Source: an uncultured Vampirovibrio sp. (lineage in GTDB: Bacteria > Cyanobacteriota > Vampirovibrionia > Gastranaerophilales > Gastranaerophilaceae). Taken from it: a DNA stretch of 64,000 nucleotides. Position 1 is the stretch's first letter; each line of letters begins with the position of its first letter. A program made the position numbers and the translations under genes. The notes under the pieces are model-generated. The model was not told the origin of the DNA, searched no databases, and saw only the letters and a program-made list of their open reading frames with translations. This document shows positions 34,135 through 41,476 of this stretch, piece by piece. Location of the stretch: positions 62,001-126,000 of the forward strand of contig CAJTXT010000002.1 in the NCBI GenBank assembly GCA_910583875.1. Reading direction: 5' to 3'.

Positions 34135-35994
34135 ATGGTAGGATCAGCAGATTTAAATTTACAAGGTAATGGCAATGTTTACAACATTAATGGTCAAGAA
34201 ATAAAACTAACCGGTACTTTACAAAAAGGTGAACAAGAAGGTACATATATATATAACGGTGAAGTTGTTACTGATGAAGATTTATTACAAATTGCAAATC
34301 AAGATGAACAAGATTACGAAGCAATTATGGCTCAAGTAAATCAAGTAGCAGCTGATGCTGAAAATGTTGCAGTTGATGAAAATGCTTCAGGATCTGAAAT
34401 TTCAAATGTATTTTCAAAAATGAAACAATTAAAAGCTAATATTGCAACATTCACATCTCAACTTGAAATTTTAGATAAGCAAATTGCAGATAAACAAACT
34501 GAACTTGATAAAAGAATTCAAGAGTTAGAAAAACTGCAAGCAGAAGAAGCTGAAATTAAGGAAAATATAAAAGAACAACAAGAAAAACTTGAAGCTAAAA
34601 ATGAAGAAATTGATAAAATAAATAAATTGATTTCGGCTCAGCAAGCTATATTAAATGATGCTGATATCAATACAGAAGATGGTGCAAAAGCTTATAGTGA
34701 TGCAGCTGGCAAAATCTCAAGTCTATATGAAAAATTAGGTGTTTTACAAAACGATAAATCTACTATTGTAGGTAAACTTGGTGACTTAAATTCTGCATTA
34801 GAAGCAAAACAAAGCGAAATTTCAAGAGCTCAAATGAAAGTTGATTCTTTAAATACTGTAATGTCAAATTTACAAACTCAAAGAACATCTATTGCAACAC
34901 AAAAAGCTACTGCAGAAGAAGAGTTGAGCAAAATAAAAATTGATATTGTTTCAGAAGAAGAGCTCGCTTTAGTTGAAGCAAATAATGTAGATTTATATGA
35001 AAAAATGGAAAATGGTGAACCTCGTTATATCTTTGCAAAAGGTAAAAGTGATGGCAAATACCATATCTATGATATGCAGCAAGGTGCTACACTTGCAAGA
35101 TTATATGCAGATGGACAAGGTTTTGATATTGTAGAATCCGGTAACGGTTATATAAGCGGTTTTAATAAAACAGGCGAAGGCGAAGGTGAAACTTGCTTCT
35201 ATTTAGAAGAATGCGGTGGTTTCGGTGAATTCAATGCTTGTTATTGTACAAGTTCTCCACTTTCATTAGATATTAATGGTGATGGTGTTAAAACTTCTAC
35301 AGATGTTGTTGACTTCGATATCGATGGCGATGGTAAAGTTGATAAAATTAACGATTCCGCTGATGCTGTATTAGTATTTGATAAAGATGGTGATGGTATC
35401 TCTGGTGCTGATGGTTCTGAATGTTTTGGTGATAACACCGACCTTGATGGCGATGGCGTAAAAGATGGCTTCTCTGACGGCTTCGCAGCATTAAAAGCAT
35501 TTGCAGCTGATAAAGGATTAATAAATGGCGTTGATGATAACGTATTAGATGAAAATGATATTAAGTTCTTAGAAGAAAACTATGGATTTAAAGTAAAAGC
35601 TGGCGGCTATAATTCAGAAGCTCAATCATTACTTGATTTGGGTATTACAGAAATTAATCTTGCACAAACTGATGAAACAACATTAGTTGATGACTTTGAT
35701 GGTAATGGTAATCAGTTAATGCATCAACAAGGAGCTACCTTCAAGATTAATGGTGAAACCAGAGAATACGCAGATATTTGGCACAAAAAACTTGATGAAA
35801 GTATTGAAAATGCTAAAGATGTATTTGGCGGACATTCTGTAAACTTAGATATGAGCGCATCTTCTAACTTCGCATTAAATCACGCAAAACCAACTAGTGC
35901 AGCTGAATCTTATGAAGCGTTTAAAGAGGTAACTGAAACTCAACAAGATTCGCAAAGAATGAAAAATCTTCTAAAAGAATTATTTAAAAAATAA
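34135..35994 (+). CDS. Coiled-coil protein with Asp-rich Ca-binding module
   Basis: A 619-residue protein. Residues 85-290 form a long Glu/Lys/Gln coiled coil. Residues about 380-460 are a calcium module: LSLDINGDGVKTST, DFDIDGDGKVDK, FDKDGDGISGADG, ECFGDNTDLDGDG, then DGFAALKAF. That order is the domain found in large RTX/haemolysin-like and adhesin proteins. A Cys-rich strip (TCFYLEECGGFGEFNACYC) precedes it. There is no Sec signal, so export, if any, would be by a non-Sec route. The sigma-28-type promoter links it to the EF-hand protein at 9214, which shares the coiled-coil plus Ca-site design. Function unknown. Confidence 0.75.
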   Translation: MVGSADLNLQGNGNVYNINGQEIKLTGTLQKGEQEGTYIYNGEVVTDEDLLQIANQDEQDYEAIMAQVNQVAADAENVAVDENASGSEISNVFSKMKQLKANIATFTSQLEILDKQIADKQTELDKRIQELEKLQAEEAEIKENIKEQQEKLEAKNEEIDKINKLISAQQAILNDADINTEDGAKAYSDAAGKISSLYEKLGVLQNDKSTIVGKLGDLNSALEAKQSEISRAQMKVDSLNTVMSNLQTQRTSIATQKATAEEELSKIKIDIVSEEELALVEANNVDLYEKMENGEPRYIFAKGKSDGKYHIYDMQQGATLARLYADGQGFDIVESGNGYISGFNKTGEGEGETCFYLEECGGFGEFNACYCTSSPLSLDINGDGVKTSTDVVDFDIDGDGKVDKINDSADAVLVFDKDGDGISGADGSECFGDNTDLDGDGVKDGFSDGFAALKAFAADKGLINGVDDNVLDENDIKFLEENYGFKVKAGGYNSEAQSLLDLGITEINLAQTDETTLVDDFDGNGNQLMHQQGATFKINGETREYADIWHKKLDESIENAKDVFGGHSVNLDMSASSNFALNHAKPTSAAESYEAFKEVTETQQDSQRMKNLLKELFKK

Positions 35995-36010
35995 GAAGTA
36001 ATTAAATTCT

Positions 36011-36042
36011 AAAAGACCGTTCTTATATAGAACGGTCTTTTT
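36011..36042 (+). terminator. Rho-independent terminator
   Basis: AAAAGACCGTTC/GAACGGTCTTTT stem followed by T residues, 16 bp after the stop codon of the coiled-coil gene. Confidence 0.9.
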
Positions 36043-36080
36043 AATGTATAATATAAAATATACTAGAGAAAGGGGTTAAT

Positions 36081-37139
36081 ATGAATAAGAAGAAATTTTT
36101 ATCTTTATTGTTAGTTTTTTGTTTTACAAGTTTTTGTTTTATGTTATGCGGTTTTACTTTTTTTAAGAAAAATAAAACGCAAGTTGTAAAAAAATCGCAA
36201 CAAGTTAATATTGAACAAGTTACAAATTCTACTTCAAATGATATTTGGTGTATTACTTTTCAGCTTGTATGGAATGAATTTATTAACAAAATAAATAATG
36301 GCAAACCAGTTGAATTTGTTGGTGGAAATCCTGTGTTAGCTGACGAATTAAATAAAAAATTATATTCTAAAAATGATATTTCAGAAAATTCTTATTATAT
36401 TAAAGATGGCAAAATTTCTAAAGCTTTAAAAAAACAAATAGAAAAAGATATCTATAAAAAATTTAGAGAAAAAAGTGATATTCTAGACTTAATAAATTGG
36501 AATGTTAAAGATTCATATCTTTTCTATGCAATGTTAAAGAAAGATTTTAATTTCCTAACTGCATTTGATAAATTAACTTCAGCTTCTTTTAATAATTCCA
36601 AAGAAAATGTAAAATATTTTGGTGTAAATAAAAAATCAAATAAAAAACTATATAAAAATATTGATGTTTTATTTTATAATTCAGATTCGGAATATGCTGT
36701 AAAACTTCTAACTAAAGAAAATGAAGAAGTTATTTTATTTAGAACAGAAAAAGACGATTCTTTTGAAAAATTATACGAGTTTATAGAACAAAATACAGGT
36801 TTTTCTGAATTTACATCATATGATTTTCTAAAAGTACCAGAAATGAATGTTGAAAAAACAATTTCTTATGATGAATTATGTAATAAAAAAATTAAAAATA
36901 GTGATTTTATAATTTCACAGGCTTTACAAACAATTAAATTTAAAATGGATAATAAAGGCGGCAGTTTAAAAAGTGAAGCAGCAATGGCTATTATGAAAAC
37001 TTCATTAATGCCGGAAGCAACAAAAAGCAGATATTTCTATTTTGACAAACCTTTTGTTATGTTCTTAAAAGAACAAAATAAAAATAAACCATACTATGCA
37101 ATGAAAATAAATAATACTAAATATTTAGTGAAAGAATAA
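36081..37139 (+). CDS. Exported or membrane-anchored protein of unknown function
   Basis: A 352-residue protein with an N-terminal hydrophobic helix (residues 7-29: LSLLLVFCFTSFCFMLCGFTFF) that acts as signal or anchor; Cys23 could be lipidated, but the context is not a clean lipobox. The mature part is Lys/Asn-rich, with no family I recognise. AAAGGGG precedes the ATG. The small secreted protein gene starts 6 nt downstream, so the two are probably one operon working in the envelope. Confidence 0.6.
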   Translation: MNKKKFLSLLLVFCFTSFCFMLCGFTFFKKNKTQVVKKSQQVNIEQVTNSTSNDIWCITFQLVWNEFINKINNGKPVEFVGGNPVLADELNKKLYSKNDISENSYYIKDGKISKALKKQIEKDIYKKFREKSDILDLINWNVKDSYLFYAMLKKDFNFLTAFDKLTSASFNNSKENVKYFGVNKKSNKKLYKNIDVLFYNSDSEYAVKLLTKENEEVILFRTEKDDSFEKLYEFIEQNTGFSEFTSYDFLKVPEMNVEKTISYDELCNKKIKNSDFIISQALQTIKFKMDNKGGSLKSEAAMAIMKTSLMPEATKSRYFYFDKPFVMFLKEQNKNKPYYAMKINNTKYLVKE

Positions 37140-37145
37140 AATTAA

Positions 37146-37520
37146 ATGCACAAAAAAATATTATTAATAATATTTCTATTATTTATATCTGCAATACAGG
37201 TAAGTGCTTATTATGATATGAGCACTCCTGTAGAAGGCAGTTCCATTGCAAATGATGAACTTCAATATCAAGTAATAAAAAAAATATATGAAACAGTATC
37301 TGTTAAAATACCAACTTGTTCAAATTTTAATATAAAGACAACACAAGTACTTCACTATCCTTATGATGTAAAGAAAAAGAATAATGAATATGTAACTGGT
37401 TATTGGAAGGAGTTATGGACTATAGATACCTGCAATAAATATACTCAAATTCCGGTAACCTTTCATATACATAAAAATAAAACAACCTTTGTTATAGATA
37501 AATTTTTTCTTTCAGAATAA
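37146..37520 (+). CDS. Small secreted protein
   Basis: A 124-residue protein with a clear Sec signal (MHKKILLIIFLLFISAIQVSA) and cleavage expected after VSA. The mature 103 residues contain two Cys (PTCSNF and IDTCNK) that could form a disulphide, and a beta-rich C-terminus (VTFHIHKNKTTFVI). It follows the 352-residue exported protein by 6 nt and ends just before a terminator. No family recognised. Confidence 0.6.
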   Translation: MHKKILLIIFLLFISAIQVSAYYDMSTPVEGSSIANDELQYQVIKKIYETVSVKIPTCSNFNIKTTQVLHYPYDVKKKNNEYVTGYWKELWTIDTCNKYTQIPVTFHIHKNKTTFVIDKFFLSE

Positions 37521-37543
37521 TACCCTTTAGAAGGGTATTTTTT
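37518..37543 (+). terminator. Rho-independent terminator
   Basis: AATACCCTT/AAGGGTATT stem and TTTTT tail overlapping the stop codon of the small secreted protein gene. Confidence 0.85.
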
Positions 37544-37591
37544 ATTATCAGCTATGTAAAAATATTGGGTGTAGTAATATAGGAGATAATT

Positions 37592-37894
37592 ATGCCTGAA
37601 TTTTCAAATCCTTTTGCTGGGAATAGATGTGAAAGAAAACTATCAAAAGAAGAATTAATACGTGCAATACGTTTTAGTATTGCTTCTGAATTTGAAGCTA
37701 TTCAATTATATGATCAGCTTCGCGAATCAATTGATTGTGAAGAATCTAAAAAGATGTTAGAAGAAATATCTGGTGATGAAAAAGAACATGTAGGTAATTT
37801 TCTGCGATTGTTAAAATATCTTTCACCTGACGAAGAGCAATATTATAAAGATGGTTGGAGTGAGGCTGAAGAAATAATGAATTTAGATAAATAA
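37592..37894 (+). CDS. Encapsulated-ferritin-like (EncFtn-type) iron protein
   Basis: A 100-residue single-hairpin ferritin-like protein. Helix 1 carries the metal Glu in IASEFEAIQLYDQL and helix 2 carries EKEH in SGDEKEHVGNFLRLL. This E...ExxH half-site is the pattern of EncFtn proteins, which assemble by dimerising two half ferroxidase sites and are usually packed inside encapsulin shells. GDGW-like SEAEEIMNLDK ends the protein, where a short encapsulin-targeting peptide could sit. No encapsulin gene is in the window. A rubrerythrin-type helper is the alternative. Confidence 0.7.
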   Translation: MPEFSNPFAGNRCERKLSKEELIRAIRFSIASEFEAIQLYDQLRESIDCEESKKMLEEISGDEKEHVGNFLRLLKYLSPDEEQYYKDGWSEAEEIMNLDK

Positions 37895-37895
37895 T

Positions 37896-37921
37896 AAAAA
37901 ACGGAGGAAACTCCGTTTTTT
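37896..37921 (+). terminator. Rho-independent terminator
   Basis: AAAAACGGAG/CTCCGTTTTT stem with GAAA tetraloop between the ferritin-like and recombinase genes. Confidence 0.9.
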
Positions 37922-37940
37922 AGGTATAGGAGGAAAATAA

Positions 37941-38483
37941 ATGAATACAGTAGAACCAATAAAGAAACTATGTGATTTGAGAAAAATAGAAAACAATCTT
38001 TCTCATTCAAGTAAAAGAGATATTTTAATTTTTATACTTGGAATTAATTCGGGTTTAAGAATATCTGATATACTTGCTCTTGATGTTAAAGATGTTAAAA
38101 ACAAATCTTACATAAGTATAAAGGAAAAAAAAACAGGAAAATATAAAAAAATCCCAATAAATTCAAGATTGAAACCACTAATTAATGATTATATAAAATA
38201 TAGGAAATTGGATGAACCATTATTTAAAACAAAATTTAATAATCGGCTTGAAAGAACTCAATGTTATAGAATACTTCATAAAGCTGCATTAAACGCAGGT
38301 TTGGAATGTAAAATAGGAACACATTCTTTACGAAAAACCTTTGGATACCACCATTATATGAAATTTAAAGATGTTGTTATTCTTCAAAAAATATTTAATC
38401 ATTCATCGCCAGAAATTACCCTAAGGTATATTGGTATTGAACAAGATGAAATTGAGAACAGCTATAATAACTTTGTTTTATAA
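37941..38483 (+). CDS. Small tyrosine recombinase, probable DNA invertase
   Basis: A 180-residue, catalytic-domain-dominated tyrosine recombinase. All active-site residues are present: Arg40 (NSGLRISD), Lys64 (KKTGK), His128-x-x-Arg131 (THSLRKTF), His154 (FNHSSPEITLRY) and the nucleophile Tyr163. The N-terminal DNA-binding arm is minimal, as in FimB/FimE-size invertases and in short Gram-positive integrases with the same GINSGLRISD and IFNHSSPEITLRYIGI blocks. AGGAGG precedes the ATG. Its stop codon is 12 bp from the left 25-bp inverted repeat of the invertible segment, its most likely substrate. No other phage or transposon gene is present. The Firmicutes-like sequence suggests horizontal origin. 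Confidence 0.9.
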   Translation: MNTVEPIKKLCDLRKIENNLSHSSKRDILIFILGINSGLRISDILALDVKDVKNKSYISIKEKKTGKYKKIPINSRLKPLINDYIKYRKLDEPLFKTKFNNRLERTQCYRILHKAALNAGLECKIGTHSLRKTFGYHHYMKFKDVVILQKIFNHSSPEITLRYIGIEQDEIENSYNNFVL

Positions 38484-38495
38484 TTTTAATTCAAA

Positions 38496-38520
38496 CTCAA
38501 CATAATATCTAATATGTTGA
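38496..38520 (+). repeat. Left 25-bp inverted repeat (recombination site)
   Basis: Perfect reverse complement of 38626-38650. Each repeat is itself dyadic: 8-bp arms TCAACATA/TATGTTGA around an asymmetric 8-bp core (ATATCTAA here), the usual design of a tyrosine-recombinase core site. Confidence 0.92.
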
Positions 38521-38625
38521 AGTATTAACCATATTGTCATTATAATATTTTTTACAATTTAGTTCAAGTTTTTTGATTGAAGTATTACTTCTTTTTTAAC
38601 ATTTTAAAGGCATAAAATAGCAAAC
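38521..38625. other. 105-bp invertible segment (candidate ON/OFF switch)
   Basis: Segment bounded by the two inverted repeats, next to the recombinase gene. It carries a strong promoter on the minus strand and no comparable plus-strand promoter, so in this orientation the downstream operon should be OFF. TTGAAGTATTA occurs twice in direct orientation (38517-38527 and 38577-38587, the first one overlapping the left repeat), possibly as accessory recombinase sites. Inversion would place the -10 at 38602-38607 and the RNA start near 38614, upstream of the peptide gene. Confidence 0.8.
38539..38567 (-). promoter_or_regulatory. Sigma-70 promoter inside the invertible segment
   Basis: Minus strand: TTGAAC (38567-38562), exactly 17 nt, then consensus TATAAT (38544-38539). 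As assembled it points left, antisense into the recombinase 3' end; after inversion it would drive the operon at 38668. Confidence 0.85.
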
Positions 38626-38650
38626 TCAACATATTAGATATTATGTTGAG
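38626..38650 (-). repeat. Right 25-bp inverted repeat (recombination site)
   Basis: Perfect reverse complement of 38496-38520. The core octamer is TTAGATAT, i.e. opposite orientation to the left site, which predicts inversion rather than deletion. It ends 17 bp before the start codon of the peptide gene. Confidence 0.92.
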
Positions 38651-38667
38651 AAAAAAGAGGTGGAATT

Positions 38668-38826
38668 ATGGAACAAGAAAAAAATAATCAACAAGATATA
38701 CAATCAGCTGCTAATAATCTAGATAATCAAAAAATTGATTTTGATGCTATGTTTGATGCTGAGGACATAGAAACTTGGGAAGATGTTTTAATATCTGGAA
38801 AAGCTATGCATGCAGATGTTAAATAA
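38668..38826 (+). CDS. 52-residue acidic peptide, candidate RiPP precursor
   Basis: ATG 38668 follows AGAGGTGG at ideal spacing and opens a 52-codon frame, ending 12 nt before the first radical SAM gene. The first 22 residues are Gln/Asn-rich (MEQEKNNQQDIQSAANNL). The second half is acidic (IDFDAMFDAEDIETWEDV), and the tail is LISGKAMHADVK. There is no Cys and no signal peptide. Size, position and the following modifying enzymes fit a leader-core precursor whose tail is modified. It could instead be a carrier or regulatory peptide. It matches no precursor family I know. Confidence 0.7.
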   Translation: MEQEKNNQQDIQSAANNLDNQKIDFDAMFDAEDIETWEDVLISGKAMHADVK

Positions 38827-38838
38827 GGCATAAACAAG

Positions 38839-40611
38839 GTGAATAAGAAAATTCTGTTTTTATATCCTCCATTTGCATTTCCAATTAGTCCTTATTTAGC
38901 ACCAATTTTACTAAATTCTATACTTATTAAAAATAGTTTTGATTCTAATTTTAAGGATTTGAATGTAAAATTTTGGATAGATTGTTTGTTGAATAAAAAT
39001 CATTTGTATTCTTGCTTTGATGAATTTTTAAATAAAGTTCATATAATAAATACAAATAGATTTGAATTCAAAGATGAAAACGAAAAGTATTTTATAAAAA
39101 AACAATTAAAAGATTCAAATCTATTTATTCAAAATTATACAGAGCTTATACATAAGTCGATTGCAGAAATTGATGTTGCTGTTGATGTTTTGAAATCAAA
39201 AAAAGAATTTTATAATGTTAATAAGTTTTATAATGCTTTATCTACTATAAAGAATATTCAGGAAATATTTTTTAAGACTTTTTTCATTTCAGTTTCATTG
39301 AACGTGAAAATAGGATATAGATTTGATACGCTTAATTATTTTGCAAAAAATGAGTTATTAAATCCTTTTTATAATTATTTTGCAGATAAAATAAAAAAAG
39401 GATTTTTTGATAAATATGATGTTATTTGCATTTCTCAGCCATTTGCCTGCCAAACATTGGCTTGTTTTACTCTTATGAATCTTTTAAAACAAAAAACAAA
39501 TAAAACGATATGTATTGGTGGCAATTATATAAATCGGTTGAGTAATACATTAAAAAATAATACTGAATTATTTGATAATTATTTAGACTATATACTAACA
39601 GGTCTAGGTGAAGAATCAATTATATCATTCGCTAATTTTATTAATAAAAAACAGCAACCCGCTAAAGTAGCTGGATTAATTTATAAAAATGATAATAAAA
39701 TTATTCAAAATAGTCCCCAAACATTTTTATCTAATATAAGAAAAAGAGTAGAATTAAAATTAGATACTGTAAATTTTGATGATTATCTTATTCCTGAAAT
39801 TGTCTTTCCAATACAAGTTTCCAAAGGGTGTCCCTGGAAAAAATGTACATTTTGTGTTTTTCATGAAGGAAAAACACAATATCAAATAGCACCGCCTTCA
39901 CAAATTGCAAAGGAAATTGCAAATTTATATAAGAAATATGGTATAAGCAAATTTGAATTTGTAGATGAATCATTATCTCCTAAATATTATTATAAGTTTG
40001 CAAAGGAAATTATAAAGTTAGGTATTAATGTTAATTATTATGGTTTTGCTCGTTTTGAAGAAGGATTTACTTCTAAAATTTTAAAAACAATGTATAAATC
40101 AGGTTTTAAAATGTTCGAATGGGGATATGAAACACCTTCCAAAAGAATTATGAAAATTTTTAATAAGGGAATAATACTGGATTCAAGAATTCCAACTTTA
40201 AACCGTGCAGATAAAGCTGAAATTTGGAATCATTGTTTGACCATTGTAAATATCCCATTTGAAACAACTGAAGAAGAAAAGTATGCTTCAAAGGTTTATG
40301 AAAAATATTCCAGATTGTTTCATTCAAGACAAATGGCTGACTTCATTTTATATAAAAATACAAATATTTCTAAATATGCATCAAAATATGGTATTAATAA
40401 TGTTTTAGATAAAGGTGATATGGCTCTGGAACTATTTTATGAAAATGAAAAAACGGAAAAATATAAAGACGATATTTATGATTTATATAAGAATACGCTT
40501 TGGTATTTTACTATTAAACTAGGTTTTGATGAATATTTATTCTTATATGTTGCTAAATTAGGAAAAGAAAATTGTTTGAAACTCAAAAAAAATAAATATA
40601 AGGAAAATTAA
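38839..40611 (+). CDS. B12-binding-type radical SAM enzyme
   Basis: A 590-residue enzyme with GTG start. Residues about 190-270 resemble the Rossmann-like cobalamin domain (YDVICISQPFACQTLACFTL, TICIGGNYINRLS, LTGLGEESI). The radical SAM cluster motif is GCPWKKCTFC (Cys331, Cys336, Cys339), with four rather than three residues between the first two Cys, a spacing known from some RiPP-associated B12 radical SAM proteins. FVDESLSPKYY and FEWGYETPSKRIMKIFNKG follow the usual order of this class. The long N-terminal 190 residues are unassigned. Likely substrate: the peptide encoded just upstream (inference). It abuts the next gene with no gap. Confidence 0.82.
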   Translation: MNKKILFLYPPFAFPISPYLAPILLNSILIKNSFDSNFKDLNVKFWIDCLLNKNHLYSCFDEFLNKVHIINTNRFEFKDENEKYFIKKQLKDSNLFIQNYTELIHKSIAEIDVAVDVLKSKKEFYNVNKFYNALSTIKNIQEIFFKTFFISVSLNVKIGYRFDTLNYFAKNELLNPFYNYFADKIKKGFFDKYDVICISQPFACQTLACFTLMNLLKQKTNKTICIGGNYINRLSNTLKNNTELFDNYLDYILTGLGEESIISFANFINKKQQPAKVAGLIYKNDNKIIQNSPQTFLSNIRKRVELKLDTVNFDDYLIPEIVFPIQVSKGCPWKKCTFCVFHEGKTQYQIAPPSQIAKEIANLYKKYGISKFEFVDESLSPKYYYKFAKEIIKLGINVNYYGFARFEEGFTSKILKTMYKSGFKMFEWGYETPSKRIMKIFNKGIILDSRIPTLNRADKAEIWNHCLTIVNIPFETTEEEKYASKVYEKYSRLFHSRQMADFILYKNTNISKYASKYGINNVLDKGDMALELFYENEKTEKYKDDIYDLYKNTLWYFTIKLGFDEYLFLYVAKLGKENCLKLKKNKYKEN

Positions 40612-41475
40612 ATGTTTAAATGGCTATTTAAAAGAAATGAAGAAAATATTGATTATAATTTTTGTATCAATCTCAAAGAAAAATATTATCCTAAATATTT
40701 GATGAAAATATTTGAAAATAAAATGGGATATAAATTTAAATTAAAATCACCACAAACTTTAAATGAAATAGTTCAGTATTTAAAGTTATATGATAATTTG
40801 CCAATAAAAGCAAAATTAACGGATAAAACACTTGTAAATGAGTTTGTAGAAAGTAATTTATGTACAAGTAAATATACAAAAGAAGTTTATGGGATTTATG
40901 ATTCTATCCTTGATGTAAATTTTGATGATTTACCTGATAAATTTATAATTAAAAAAAATAATGGTTGTTTTAATAATTATCCGATTTTAAATAAAACAAT
41001 ATTTTTACAGAAATTTAAACATCAAACTATTTCTTCAATTCTAGAAAACGAAAGAATAAACTATGCATTTGTTAATGGTTTTGAACTTCAATATAAAGAT
41101 ATTTCAACCAAAATTATTATAGAACGTTTATACCCCAAAATAAAAGAATATCAGGTGCTGTGTACCTATGGAAATCCTTTATTCGTATATTTATTGGACG
41201 AAAAAAATCATATATATAACTATTTATATTATTTGGATAAAAATGGTAATGTCCTTAATGCTTTTGAAGAAAAAAAACTTATACAGGAAATAATTGAAAT
41301 GGCACGGGTTTTATCAAAAGAATTTAAACTTGTACGTGTAGATTTTATGGTTGTAAATAATAAGTATTTATTCTTTCAAGAATTAACATTTACCCCTTAT
41401 TCAGGATATGCAAAAGAATTGGATGAGTATAATTCTAATTTTTGGGGTAGCAAAGTAAATTTGAATATTAAATAA
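40612..41475 (+). CDS. TupA-like ATP-grasp protein
   Basis: A 287-residue protein of the TupA-like ATP-grasp family. TLNEIVQYLKLYDNLPIKAKLTDK (40759-40830) and LPDKFIIKKNNGC match the family's opening blocks, then KIIIERLYPKIKEYQVLC. The Mg-ATP end is RVDFMVVNNKYLFFQELTFTPYSG, where a Glu usually ligates metal. TupA-like proteins often occur in cell-surface polysaccharide and peptide-ligase loci; most have no proven reaction. ATP-dependent ligation of an amine or carboxylate to the peptide is an inference. Its ATG follows the upstream stop codon directly. Confidence 0.8.
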   Translation: MFKWLFKRNEENIDYNFCINLKEKYYPKYLMKIFENKMGYKFKLKSPQTLNEIVQYLKLYDNLPIKAKLTDKTLVNEFVESNLCTSKYTKEVYGIYDSILDVNFDDLPDKFIIKKNNGCFNNYPILNKTIFLQKFKHQTISSILENERINYAFVNGFELQYKDISTKIIIERLYPKIKEYQVLCTYGNPLFVYLLDEKNHIYNYLYYLDKNGNVLNAFEEKKLIQEIIEMARVLSKEFKLVRVDFMVVNNKYLFFQELTFTPYSGYAKELDEYNSNFWGSKVNLNIK

Positions 41476-41476
41476 A

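Noticed and set aside
38590..38618. Plus-strand promoter inside the invertible segment
   Set aside because: TAAAAT at 38613-38618 has only TCTTTT at the -35 distance; far weaker than the minus-strand promoter, so it was not called, although low basal transcription is possible.
37941..38650. Prophage or integrative element carrying the recombinase
   Set aside because: No other phage, conjugation or transposase gene is present, and the paired sites are 130 bp apart in inverted orientation, which fits a switch rather than an element end.
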